Positions 1 to 7,968 of a stretch of DNA of 10,447 nt are shown here, piece by piece. A program made the position numbers and the translations under genes. Numbering within the stretch: the first letter of the stretch is position 1; each line of letters opens with the position of its first letter. The notes under the pieces were generated by a model. The model searched no databases. It was not told the origin of the DNA and saw only the letters and a list, made by a program, of their open reading frames with translations. This DNA comes from an uncultured Actinomycetes bacterium (lineage in GTDB: Bacteria > Actinomycetota > Actinomycetes > Mycobacteriales > Nakamurellaceae): positions 1 through 10,447 of the forward strand of contig CALANS010000179.1 of the NCBI GenBank assembly GCA_937926105.1, in the 5' to 3' direction.

Positions 1-85
1 ACCCGCGCTCGGTCGAATCTCCCGCGGCAACCTGGCGGGTCAGGTACGTATACCCATCCCCGGCGGTGAGCTTATGCAGCCCCAT
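1..85 (-). CDS. MobF-family (TrwC/TraA-like) conjugative relaxase, N-terminus only
   Basis: Reading the minus strand from an ATG at 85-83 gives 28 codons, open to the window edge. The protein starts MGLHKLTAGDGYTYLTRQVA and continues AGDSTERG. I recognise this as the conserved opening of actinobacterial MobF relaxases, the plasmid-transfer proteins that nick oriT through N-terminal tyrosines and usually carry a C-terminal helicase. Tyrosines 12 and 14 are visible; which one is catalytic cannot be told from this fragment. A GTG directly upstream (88-86) is an alternative start, and no strong ribosome binding site is seen. The rest of the gene lies outside the window. The gene is divergent from the IS110 transposase, so its promoter must lie between them, in DNA now next to the insertion sequence. 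The identification rests on a short motif recalled from the family. Confidence 0.72.
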   Translation of the reverse strand, partial: MGLHKLTAGDGYTYLTRQVAAGDSTERG

Positions 86-131
86 CACACTGGTAGCGGG
101 TGTCAGGTCCGGCCGTTCCCTGCCACGGCGT

Positions 132-188
132 TATCGGATCGTTACCGTAGTGCAAGAGGTGTATCGGATTGCGATCTTGAACGATCGC
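132..188. repeat. Direct repeat plus dyad upstream of the relaxase
   Basis: TATCGGAT occurs at 132-139 and again at 162-169, exactly 30 bp apart (about three helical turns). It is followed by a perfect dyad, GCGATC (171-176), six bases, GATCGC (183-188). The cluster lies 45-105 bp upstream of the relaxase start. In conjugative elements this position usually holds the relaxase promoter, its autoregulatory operator, or part of oriT. The function is inferred from position only. Confidence 0.4.
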
Positions 189-204
189 TCCGTCTGGGGA
201 TGAG

Positions 205-400
205 AATGCGGGAGTCGTCCGGCGACGCCGGAACACACTGGTGCGGGTCGTTGAGCCCGGTGAGGCGTATGGCGCGGGGTCTTCGGGTGCCGTTTGATTG
301 CTGCCGTTGAGCGCGTGGGTCTGTGTCCTGGCAGAAGACCTTCCGGACGACGCCGCCGGCCCGATCCCGGGCCTGCGCCGGCTGCAGAAGGGAGCTGGTC
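205..400 (+). ncRNA. Candidate IS110 bridge RNA (seekRNA) region
   Basis: IS110-group elements transcribe a guide RNA from the non-coding DNA upstream of the transposase; it pairs with donor and target DNA. This interval holds a run of hairpins. TCCGGC/GCCGGA spans 218-232. CGGG/CCCG arms lie at 244-247 and 256-259. GGTCT (318-322) pairs with AGACC (336-340) around a 13-nt loop. GGCCC (358-362) pairs with GGGCC (369-373). The 11-mer GGGTCTGTGTC at 317-327, in the 318-340 stem-loop, recurs at 1713-1723 near the right end of the element, as expected for a donor guide. Exact ends are unknown. No second guide (target or right donor) could be matched by eye. Confidence 0.38.
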
Positions 401-403
401 GCG

Positions 404-1645
404 ATGGAAGTGATGTTCGACCGTGTCGCCGGGCTCGATGTCGGCAAGGCGTCGATCACGGCGTGCGTGCGGACCCCCGGCGAGAGTGCGGGTCGGCGGC
501 GGGCGGTGACGCGGGCGTTCTCGACGATGACCCGCTCGTTGGGCGTGATGCGGGACTGGCTGGTGGCCGAGGGCGTGACGATCGCCGCGATCGAGTCGAC
601 CTCGACGTACTGGAAGCCGCCGTTCTACTGCCTGGAAGAGGTCATGGACGTTTGGCTGCTCCACGCGCAGCACATGAAGGCGGTGCCGGGCCGCAAGACC
701 GACGTCAAGGACGCGGAGTGGATCGCGCAACTGCTCGAGCACGGGCTGTTGCGGCCGTCGTTCGTGCCGCCCCCGCCGATCTGCCGGCTTCGGCTGCTGA
801 CCCGCTACCGCGACCAGCTGCTGGCCGACCGGACCCGGGAGATGATCCGGTTGGAACTGATGTTGGAGGACGCCTCCATCAAGCTGTCCGCGGTCGTGTC
901 CAGCCTGAAGACGGTGTCGGCGCGGGCGATGCTCGCGGAGCTGATCGCCGGCGAACGTGACCCGCGCAAGCTCGCCGAGCTGGCGAAGGGAAGGCTGCGC
1001 AGCAAGATCCCGGAACTGGCCGAGGCGCTGACTGGCAGCTTCGATGAGCACCGCGCCCGGCTGGCCGGGTCGATCCTGCGCCGGCTGAACCTGGTCGAGG
1101 CGGCGTTGATCGACCTGGATGACCTGGTCGAGCACGCGACCGAACCGTGGGCGCACCAGATCAGCCTGCTGCAGACCATCCCCGGTGTCGGGCTGAAGGT
1201 CGCGCAGGTCATCATCGCCGAGACCGGCGGTGATATGTCGCGGTTCCCGTCGGCGTCGCATCTGGCAGCGTGGGCCGGCCTGGCACCGGCGATCTCCGAG
1301 TCGGCCGGGAAACGCACCCCGGTCGGGGCCCGGCACGGCAACAAGTGGCTCAACCACATGCTCGCCGAGTCCGCCGGGTCGGTGGGCAGGATGCGGGGCA
1401 AGAACTACCTGGCCGTCCAGCACGCCCGGCTGACCAAGCGGCGCGGACACGGACGGGCCCAGGTCGCGGTCGCGCACTCGATCCTGGTCTCGGCGTACTG
1501 GATGCTCAAACGCGACGAGCCCTACCACGACCTCGGTCCGGACTGGCGCGTCAAACGCGACGCGCAGGCCCACACCCGTCGCCTGGTCACCCAGCTGGAG
1601 CGGCTCGGGCACACCGTCGTCCTGGACCAACCACCGGCCGCCTGA
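404..1645 (+). CDS. IS110-family DEDD transposase/recombinase
   Basis: The 413-residue protein is full length for the family. The N-terminal RuvC-like DEDD domain begins GLDVGK (D12). It continues with AAIEST (E64) and the motif KTDVKDAE, giving D100 and D103, which completes the acidic tetrad. A helical linker follows. The C-terminal Transposase_20 domain starts near LLQTIPGVG and contains AAWAGLAP followed by SESAGK, the region of the catalytic serine, then RHGNKWL. These enzymes recombine DNA at a site specified by a bridge RNA from the element's own flank. I chose the ATG at 404 because AAGGGAG (388-394) lies nine bases upstream and the family homology starts immediately. An in-frame GTG at 323 would add 27 residues read from the bridge-RNA-like region, which is unlikely. 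No frameshift or lost catalytic residue is seen. Confidence 0.95.
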   Translation: MEVMFDRVAGLDVGKASITACVRTPGESAGRRRAVTRAFSTMTRSLGVMRDWLVAEGVTIAAIESTSTYWKPPFYCLEEVMDVWLLHAQHMKAVPGRKTDVKDAEWIAQLLEHGLLRPSFVPPPPICRLRLLTRYRDQLLADRTREMIRLELMLEDASIKLSAVVSSLKTVSARAMLAELIAGERDPRKLAELAKGRLRSKIPELAEALTGSFDEHRARLAGSILRRLNLVEAALIDLDDLVEHATEPWAHQISLLQTIPGVGLKVAQVIIAETGGDMSRFPSASHLAAWAGLAPAISESAGKRTPVGARHGNKWLNHMLAESAGSVGRMRGKNYLAVQHARLTKRRGHGRAQVAVAHSILVSAYWMLKRDEPYHDLGPDWRVKRDAQAHTRRLVTQLERLGHTVVLDQPPAA

Positions 1646-1659
1646 CCCCACGATCAACA

Positions 1660-1700
1660 ACCGTCGCGGCGGGCACGACGGTGACCGGTGTGCCCACCGG
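1660..1700 (+). terminator. Two tandem hairpins after the transposase
   Basis: Fifteen bases after the transposase stop, ACCGTCG (1660-1666) pairs with CGACGGT (1676-1682) around a nine-base loop. CCGGTG (1685-1690) then pairs with CACCGG (1695-1700) around a four-base loop. There is no T-run, so this would be a high-GC terminator without a U-tract. It could instead be structured DNA at the right end of the IS110 element. Confidence 0.35.
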
Positions 1701-1712
1701 CCACCTATTCAC

Positions 1713-1723
1713 GGGTCTGTGTC
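1713..1723 (+). repeat. 11-bp repeat shared with the IS110 left non-coding region
   Basis: GGGTCTGTGTC here is identical to 317-327. The hexamer GGGTCT recurs at 1724-1729. One copy sits in the putative guide-RNA hairpin and the other close to the expected right end of the element. This is the pairing layout expected for a donor-binding guide and its DNA target. Confidence 0.45.
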
Positions 1724-1793
1724 GGGTCTGACCTAGGCGGATGTCCGATTTGCGCTGCGCATCTGATGTCTGTCTGTCCCGGTCTCACCGAAC

Positions 1794-1838
1794 CTTGCGA
1801 AATCTCAAGACAGGTTGCGAGTGATCTTGCGAAGTCTC
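1794..1838. repeat. TTGCGA-type direct repeats
   Basis: CTTGCGAAATCTC (1794-1806) and CTTGCGAAGTCTC (1826-1838) match at 12 of 13 bases with starts 32 bp apart. A third TTGCGA lies between them at 1815-1820. Related copies appear in the inverted repeat downstream: CCTTGCGAAT on the minus strand at 1937-1928, and CCTTACGAAT at 1976-1985. Spaced short repeats like these are typical of recombinase arm or core sites, transposon ends, or oriT protein-binding sites. Which applies cannot be decided from sequence alone. Confidence 0.6.
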
Positions 1839-1927
1839 GCTACACATATTTTGCGTGCAGTGCGCGGCTGCCCAGCGATTGGCAGGCGGTCGTCGTCGGC
1901 GACCTGCGGCATCGGCAGGCCCCACCG

Positions 1928-1985
1928 ATTCGCAAGGTGTGTTGAGACGCTCCAGTGCTGAATGGTCTCAACACACCTTACGAAT
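1928..1985. repeat. Large inverted repeat (21-bp arms, 16-bp spacer)
   Basis: The left arm 1928-1948 begins ATTCGCAAGG and ends TTGAGAC. The right arm 1965-1985 begins GTCTCAACAC and ends ACGAAT. Twenty of 21 positions pair; the exception is C1933 opposite A1980. The spacer is 1949-1964. As RNA it would form a long hairpin. There is no T-run and no coding gene ending just before it, so a simple terminator is unlikely. Candidate roles are oriT of the nearby MobF relaxase, an operator, or paired ends of vanished mobile DNA. Confidence 0.75.
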
Positions 1986-2139
1986 GGCGCGGGGCAGCGG
2001 CAGCCTGATCGCAACCTTCGATGCCGGAGCGTTGTCCTTGTACTATGGCTGATAGTGGAGCCGATCGGTAGCCGGCATCTAGCCGGGTCTAGCCAGCGGT
2101 TTCACAGCTGCCACCTCCTACGCGCATGTCAAGGAAGCA

Positions 2140-3459
2140 ATGACTACGATCTCTCGCCGCCAAGCGCTGTTCGGTGGCCTGGGTTTGGCGGCTACCGCCA
2201 GCCTTGCCGCCTGCTCCACGCAGGGCACAGGTGCCGTAACCAGGACGGTAACCGTTCCTCCGACCACCGACCCCGCCAGCCCGGCCGGACAGACGTCCAG
2301 CCGAGATGCAACCCCGCGTGCCGCCACGGACCCGTCGCGCAGTGGTCCGGTGAGCTCGGTTACGACCGTGCGGATGACAATGAGCCCGCCGGCTGGTGCC
2401 GCCGACGTCGCCCCCGCCGACGCGATCATGGTGACTGTGTTCAACGCCGAAATCGACGAGGTCACGCTTACCGGCGCCGACGGCTCGATCATTCCCGGCA
2501 CGATCGCTGCCGACAAACACACCTGGACCGCGACCGACCGCCCGAAATATGGGGTCAGATACACCCTGACCGGAACCGCCACATCTGCCGACGGCGTGCG
2601 TCAACCAATCGCCGGCGCCTTCACCACCGTTCAACCAAAAGAAACTATGCGGGCAGCGATCCAAATCCCCAACGGCCACACCGTCGGGATCGCGGCTCCG
2701 ATCGTCGTGACCTTCGCCGGGCAGGTCGCCAACAGGCCTGCGGCCGAGAGGAACCTTCATGTCACCGCCATCGACGCCAAAGGCAAACCCGTCCACATCG
2801 AAGGCTCGTGGGGCTGGATGCAAGACGAGGACATCCAAGGGAACGGCACCAAACAATCCCGCGTGCACTTTCGACCTAAGGACTACTGGCCCGCCGGGAC
2901 CAAGGTGCACCTGGAAGCAAATCTGTACGGAGTAAACTACGGCCGCAACTGGGGCCGGGACGACATCTCCCGGGACTTCACTATCGGACCTGCTCTGAAA
3001 GTCGTTGCGAACGTTTCCTCCCACCGCCTCCTCGTCGTAGAAGACGACAAGGTCATCAAGAACTTTCCCGTCTCCTACGGCGTACCAAAATCGGTTGACG
3101 ACGGGCGCACCACGGTCAGCGGAATTCACGTCATCACTGAGAAACTCGACCTCAAAGTCATGTGCAACCCGAAATACGGCTACTGCGGGTTCAAAGCCTA
3201 TTGGGCGGTGCGCATGAACAACAATGGCGAATTCATCCACGCCAACCAGGAAGTCGCTGACAAGGGTCTGCTCGGAAAGGAGAACGTCTCCCACGGCTGC
3301 GTCAACATGAGTTTGAAGGACGCGGAGGCCTTCTACAACATGGTCTACTACGGCGTGCCTGTCGATGTCGAAGACACCGGCGTGCCCATGACACAAGCCG
3401 ACTACATCTGGGACTGGGCTGTCCCCTACAGTCAATGGGAAACTTTCTCCGCCCTGTAA
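2140..3459 (+). CDS. L,D-transpeptidase, Tat-exported lipoprotein
   Basis: The 439-residue protein begins with a twin-arginine signal (SRRQALFGG, R6-R7), a hydrophobic stretch and the lipobox LAAC with Cys25, so it should be a Tat-exported lipoprotein. A Thr/Pro/Ser-rich linker runs to about residue 75. Two Ig-like domains follow (about 80-165 and 170-283), then a YkuD catalytic domain (about 284-412). The catalytic motif is SHGCVN (384-389, nucleophile Cys387) with H367 in FIHAN upstream. This matches the mycobacterial LdtMt2/LppS architecture, which makes 3-3 peptidoglycan cross-links outside the membrane. The family's usual HSAPWS-like segment is replaced here by HANQEV. Two extra cysteines (C342, C349) flank a short loop and could form a disulfide. 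The start at 2140 has AAGGAAG at 2131-2137, close by. By eye the gene is less GC-rich at third codon positions than the genes to its right, suggesting separate origin. It converges on the pseudogene downstream. Confidence 0.92.
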   Translation: MTTISRRQALFGGLGLAATASLAACSTQGTGAVTRTVTVPPTTDPASPAGQTSSRDATPRAATDPSRSGPVSSVTTVRMTMSPPAGAADVAPADAIMVTVFNAEIDEVTLTGADGSIIPGTIAADKHTWTATDRPKYGVRYTLTGTATSADGVRQPIAGAFTTVQPKETMRAAIQIPNGHTVGIAAPIVVTFAGQVANRPAAERNLHVTAIDAKGKPVHIEGSWGWMQDEDIQGNGTKQSRVHFRPKDYWPAGTKVHLEANLYGVNYGRNWGRDDISRDFTIGPALKVVANVSSHRLLVVEDDKVIKNFPVSYGVPKSVDDGRTTVSGIHVITEKLDLKVMCNPKYGYCGFKAYWAVRMNNNGEFIHANQEVADKGLLGKENVSHGCVNMSLKDAEAFYNMVYYGVPVDVEDTGVPMTQADYIWDWAVPYSQWETFSAL

Positions 3460-3550
3460 AAGGTACCGATGGAGCACTCCAGTGTGCCAGCTCATCGGGA
3501 GGCGTGAGGGCGCTGCACGGCGGACGGCAAGGCTGGTCACGGCGGGCCGG

Positions 3551-4411
3551 ATACACCACCTCACGGGCGCTGTCGTGGGAGAAGTCGGGATGCTCGCGTA
3601 CGAAGTCGTCGATCATCGGCATGACGTCGTACGGGCCTTCGTGGGTCGTGCCCTGCGCGTCGGCGTAGTGGTTGAGCACCCGCCCGTCCTTCGCGACGAA
3701 CAGTTCCGTCGCGAATCCGTCACCTTCCATGTATTCGTAGTAGGAGACATCGTCGACGGAGATCACCAGGGGCTTATTGCCTTCGGGGAGCCGCAGGGCC
3801 TTCGGCTTCACTTGCCCGGCCGCCTCCACGGTGGCCAGCTGATGGGTACTGACGAGGACTTACCCGTTGCGATACAACTGCGGAAGAATCTTGGCGAACT
3901 CCGACTGGGTGACCATGTAGTCCAGGTAACCGGAACCGGATTCGACGTCGCTGAACGCGCGCTTCGGGTCGATCACCAACGAGTGAAAGAACAGGTGGGG
4001 CACCATCGAGTTGTCTGCCCAGACCACGGTGTCCTTCGACGTATCGATGGCGGGCACGCCGGAGGGAGCGGGTGAACTGGTCGACGCCGTGGTCGGAGTC
4101 GGCCCGACCGGGTCCCTGGCTGTCGGTGCCGAACCAGCCGGTGTGTGCGTTCCTGTGATCCCGGACGGATGCCCGACCGGCGAACTCTCCGTACCCCGTC
4201 CGCCGGCCGAAGGGCTCGGTGGACTCGTCGGTTTCTCGGAGCCGCTCCAAGCGGACGAAACCGTCGATGTCACCGTCACGGTCACGTCACTCGATCTCGC
4301 GCTCGAACACCCGGCCGCCATGACCATGGCGCCGGACACCAATAGGGCGACGGTCGCGCCGACAGCGGGCCGCTTGACCACTTCGACATGACTCCCGGAT
4401 CCGGTCGGCAC
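3551..4411 (-). pseudogene. Lipoprotein polysaccharide-deacetylase-like gene, nonsense-mutated and 3'-truncated
   Basis: Read on the minus strand from a GTG at 4411, the protein has a signal peptide with lipobox MAAGC (Cys35), a Ser/Thr/Pro-rich linker to about residue 115, then conserved sequence around VVWADNSMVPHLFFHSL and YLDYMVTQSEF. An in-frame TAA at 3862-3860 follows LPQLYRNG. Reading resumes in the same frame as VLVSTHQLATVEAAG, then PLVISVDDVSYYEYM, YDVMPMIDDFV and HPDFSHD, all recognisable family sequence. The stop is one base from TAC (Tyr), the residue expected in the related proteins I recall. Homology ends near 3551, where the family would continue into the rest of the NodB-like catalytic domain; unrelated sequence follows. 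The functional parent would be a secreted, lipid-anchored carbohydrate deacetylase. Two independent lesions indicate a dead gene, although a sequencing error at 3860 could explain the first. Confidence 0.8.
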
Positions 4412-4581
4412 CGGCCGGCGATCCCGACAACCCCGAACGACACGCTACCGGTAAGGCACGGTCAAAGGGCGAAACGACCGGAACATCCGCAGGTCAGCCC
4501 ACGCCTCCGGGATGCGCCGCCCGCCCGCGCCGCCGGCCGGCCCCAGCCGAGGATCGTCCAGGAGTCATCAGGCGTGCACTT

Positions 4582-4609
4582 CTTACAGGATACGGTAGGG
4601 GGGTATAGT
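4582..4609 (+). promoter_or_regulatory. Promoter of the copper operon
   Basis: CTTACA (4582-4587), a 16-bp spacer and TATAGT (4604-4609) form a sigma-70-type promoter with a near-consensus -10. Transcription would start near 4616, leaving a leader of about 28 bases before the csoR ATG at 4644. The -10 overlaps the candidate CsoR operator, which fits direct repression. Confidence 0.6.
4590..4607 (+). promoter_or_regulatory. Candidate CsoR operator
   Basis: ATACGGTAGGGGGGTATA contains the ATAC...GTAT dyad and the G-tract typical of CsoR sites (family pattern TATACCCC...GGGGTAT). The right half is well conserved and the left half (GGTA in place of CCCC) is degenerate. It lies across the spacer and -10 of the only promoter seen for csoR-copZ-copA. 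Family knowledge: apo-CsoR binds such sites and Cu(I) releases it. Confidence 0.62.
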
Positions 4610-4643
4610 GTCGGCATTGTTCAAGGACGGGTTGGAGGACAGC

Positions 4644-4952
4644 ATGGGCACGGAGTCTGTGGCGGCTGGACCGCCGAGTTACATCAACCGCAAGGACGAC
4701 TATCTGCGGCGGCTGCGCCGCATCGAGGGTCAAGCCCGGGGGCTGCAGCGCATGGTGCAGGAGGAGCAGTACTGCATCGACATCCTGACTCAGGTGTCGG
4801 CGATGACCAGGGCGTTGCAGGCGGTGTCGCTGGGCCTGCTGGAGGAGCACCTGAGCCACTGCGTCGTCGACGCGGCAGCCAGGGGAGGAGCGGAGGCTCA
4901 GGAGAAGGTCCGGGAGGCCTCGGCCGCGATCGCCCGCCTGGTGCGGGCGTAA
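4644..4952 (+). CDS. csoR: CsoR-type copper-sensing transcriptional repressor
   Basis: The 102-residue all-helical protein of the DUF156/CsoR family carries the Cu(I) ligand set Cys44, His69 and Cys73. The spacing (25 and 4 residues) is identical to C36-H61-C65 of Mycobacterium tuberculosis CsoR. The basic segment YLRRLRRIEGQARGL (20-34) is the family's conserved DNA-contacting helix. I chose the ATG at 4644 because GGAGG (4634-4638) lies five bases upstream. The in-frame GTG at 4608 overlaps the promoter's -10 and would lie upstream of the predicted transcript start. It is the first gene of a copper operon, with its operator directly upstream, so it should be autoregulated. The downstream chaperone and P1B-1 ATPase make copper the likely signal rather than the formaldehyde, nickel or persulfide sensed by relatives. 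Confidence 0.93.
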   Translation: MGTESVAAGPPSYINRKDDYLRRLRRIEGQARGLQRMVQEEQYCIDILTQVSAMTRALQAVSLGLLEEHLSHCVVDAAARGGAEAQEKVREASAAIARLVRA

Positions 4953-4976
4953 CAACCGGAACCGTGAGGCAATCGC

Positions 4977-5002
4977 AGGTGCGCGGAAGAGTCCGCGCAC
5001 CT
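4977..5002 (+). promoter_or_regulatory. Perfect 11-bp hairpin between csoR and the chaperone gene
   Basis: AGGTGCGCGGA (4977-4987) pairs perfectly with TCCGCGCACCT (4992-5002) around the tetraloop AGAG. It sits 24 bases after the csoR stop and 12 bases before the chaperone's ribosome binding site (GGAAGGA, 5014-5020). There is no T-run, so it is more likely a partial terminator, attenuator or mRNA-stabilising element than a full stop. Confidence 0.65.
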
Positions 5003-5028
5003 AAACGACAAGTGGAAGGAATCACATC

Positions 5029-5246
5029 ATGAACACCAGCACCTACGCGGTTACCGGGATGACGTGTGAGCACTGCGTCCACGCGGTCACCGAGGAGTTG
5101 ACGGCTCTGCCCGGGGTCACCGGGGTGCACGTCGATCTGGCCCCGGGTGGGGCGTCGGCGGTGACGGTGACCAGCGAGGGGCCGCTCGGCGTCGAGGCGG
5201 TCGCGGGAGCCCTGGACGAGGCCGGGGACTATCACCTGGAGATGCG

Positions 5247-5250
<4 letters not shown>
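5029..5250 (+). CDS. copZ: CopZ-like copper chaperone (single HMA domain)
   Basis: The 73-residue protein is one heavy-metal-associated domain with the Cu(I)-binding motif GMTCEHC (Cys13, Cys16) in the usual first loop. It then follows the standard ferredoxin-like pattern, with GVTGVHVDL and a C-terminal strand ending YHLEMR. It has no signal peptide or membrane segment, so it is cytoplasmic. Such chaperones bind Cu(I) and hand it to the cognate ATPase and often to CsoR. GGAAGGA (5014-5020) is a good ribosome binding site. Its last codons overlap the ATPase start (ATGA, 5247-5250), implying translational coupling. The His between the two cysteines (CEHC) occurs in many actinobacterial chaperones. 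Confidence 0.92.
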
Positions 5251-7526
<2,276 letters not shown>

Positions 7527-7620
7527 AGCATCGACCGGGTCACTGTCGGGTCCGCGGCAGCGCATATGACTACGCCGCTTGTCGGAGCGGGCGGGTGACG
7601 CGAGGAAGGCGGTGCATTGG

Positions 7621-7968
7621 ATGGACGGCTTTGCCGGCATGGTCGCCGCGATCGCGACGGGCCTGGTGGTCGCTGGGATCGTGTGGGCCGCCCACCGGAT
7701 GTCCGCGGTGGGCGGCCGCGCCGAGGTGCCGGCCTTCCTGTCGGGCGAAATCCCGTCGGAGCATGCGCTGTCCCGGTTTCACGTCCGCTGGTATCCGGTG
7801 ACGTTGCTGTTCTTGGCGTTCGACGTGGAGATGCTGTTCATGTACCCGTGGGCGTTGGTCGTCGCCTCCATGGGCGGGGCGGCGGTGACCGAGATGTTCA
7901 TCTTCCTGGCGCTGTTGATGGCCGGGGTCATCTACGCCTGGCGGGAGGGCGCGCTGCGATGGACATGA
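7621..7968 (+). CDS. NuoA-like membrane subunit (complex-I-like)
   Basis: The 115-residue protein has three membrane helices and the NuoA/ND3 core FDVEMLFMYPW (67-77), with Asp68 and Glu70, then EMFIF (91-95) and the C-terminal YAWREGALRW. In complex I, NuoA sits beside NuoH and its first loop shapes the quinone channel. That loop normally carries YECG; here the aligned residues read FLSG (39-42), so both Glu and Cys are gone. I chose the ATG at 7621, with GAGGAAGG at 7602-7609. An upstream TTG (7579) or GTG (7612) would add a short N-terminus with no family match. It begins 94 bases after copA and overlaps the next gene by ten bases. It is probably part of a membrane ion-translocating complex; the lost loop argues against ordinary NADH:quinone chemistry. 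Confidence 0.88.
   Translation: MDGFAGMVAAIATGLVVAGIVWAAHRMSAVGGRAEVPAFLSGEIPSEHALSRFHVRWYPVTLLFLAFDVEMLFMYPWALVVASMGGAAVTEMFIFLALLMAGVIYAWREGALRWT

Larger units (their letters stand above)
195..1730 (+). mobile_element. IS110-family insertion sequence (boundaries approximate)
   Basis: The transposase at 404-1645 defines the element. IS110 elements have no classical terminal inverted repeats and insert at a short core, often CT, so the ends cannot be read directly. I place the left end near 195 because the structured non-coding DNA begins there, about 200 bp before the transposase as in the IS110 group. I place the right end near 1718-1730 because 1713-1723 repeats an 11-mer found inside the left non-coding region. 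The element sits between the relaxase and an L,D-transpeptidase gene and appears intact. Both boundaries could be wrong by tens of bases. Confidence 0.55.
1731..2139. other. Gene-free interval between the insertion sequence and the L,D-transpeptidase
   Basis: I see no convincing gene here; the short open frames match no family I know and have no good ribosome binding site. The interval contains the TTGCGA direct repeats (1794-1838), the large inverted repeat (1928-1985), and about 150 bp of leader before the transpeptidase. A weak promoter-like pair, TTCGAT (2017-2022) and TACTAT (2041-2046) with an 18-bp spacer, may drive that gene; this is tentative. Confidence 0.5.

Noticed and set aside
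74..310. Open frame of 78 codons on the plus strand before the transposase
   Set aside because: It overlaps the relaxase N-terminus on the other strand and the structured IS110 flank. It has no recognisable motif or ribosome binding site.
131..1660. A 509-residue open frame on the minus strand across the insertion sequence
   Set aside because: It is antisense to a transposase with all catalytic motifs. Its Arg/Gln/His-rich translation is a typical high-GC shadow.
1688..1945. 85-codon frame between the insertion sequence and the L,D-transpeptidase
   Set aside because: It spans the IS110 right end and the repeat cluster, has no good ribosome binding site and matches no family I know.
3460..3550. 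Possible terminator between the convergent transpeptidase and pseudogene
   Set aside because: Only a short palindrome (TGGAGCACTCCA, 3470-3481) is present, with a two-base centre that would not fold into a stable hairpin.
2089..3564. Long minus-strand frame antisense to the L,D-transpeptidase
   Set aside because: The plus-strand protein has a Tat signal, lipobox and YkuD catalytic motif; the antisense translation resembles nothing.
7617..7958. Upstream extension of the NuoB/D-like frame over the NuoA-like gene
   Set aside because: The extension is out-of-frame NuoA sequence. The ATG at 7959 has a good ribosome binding site and homology begins there.
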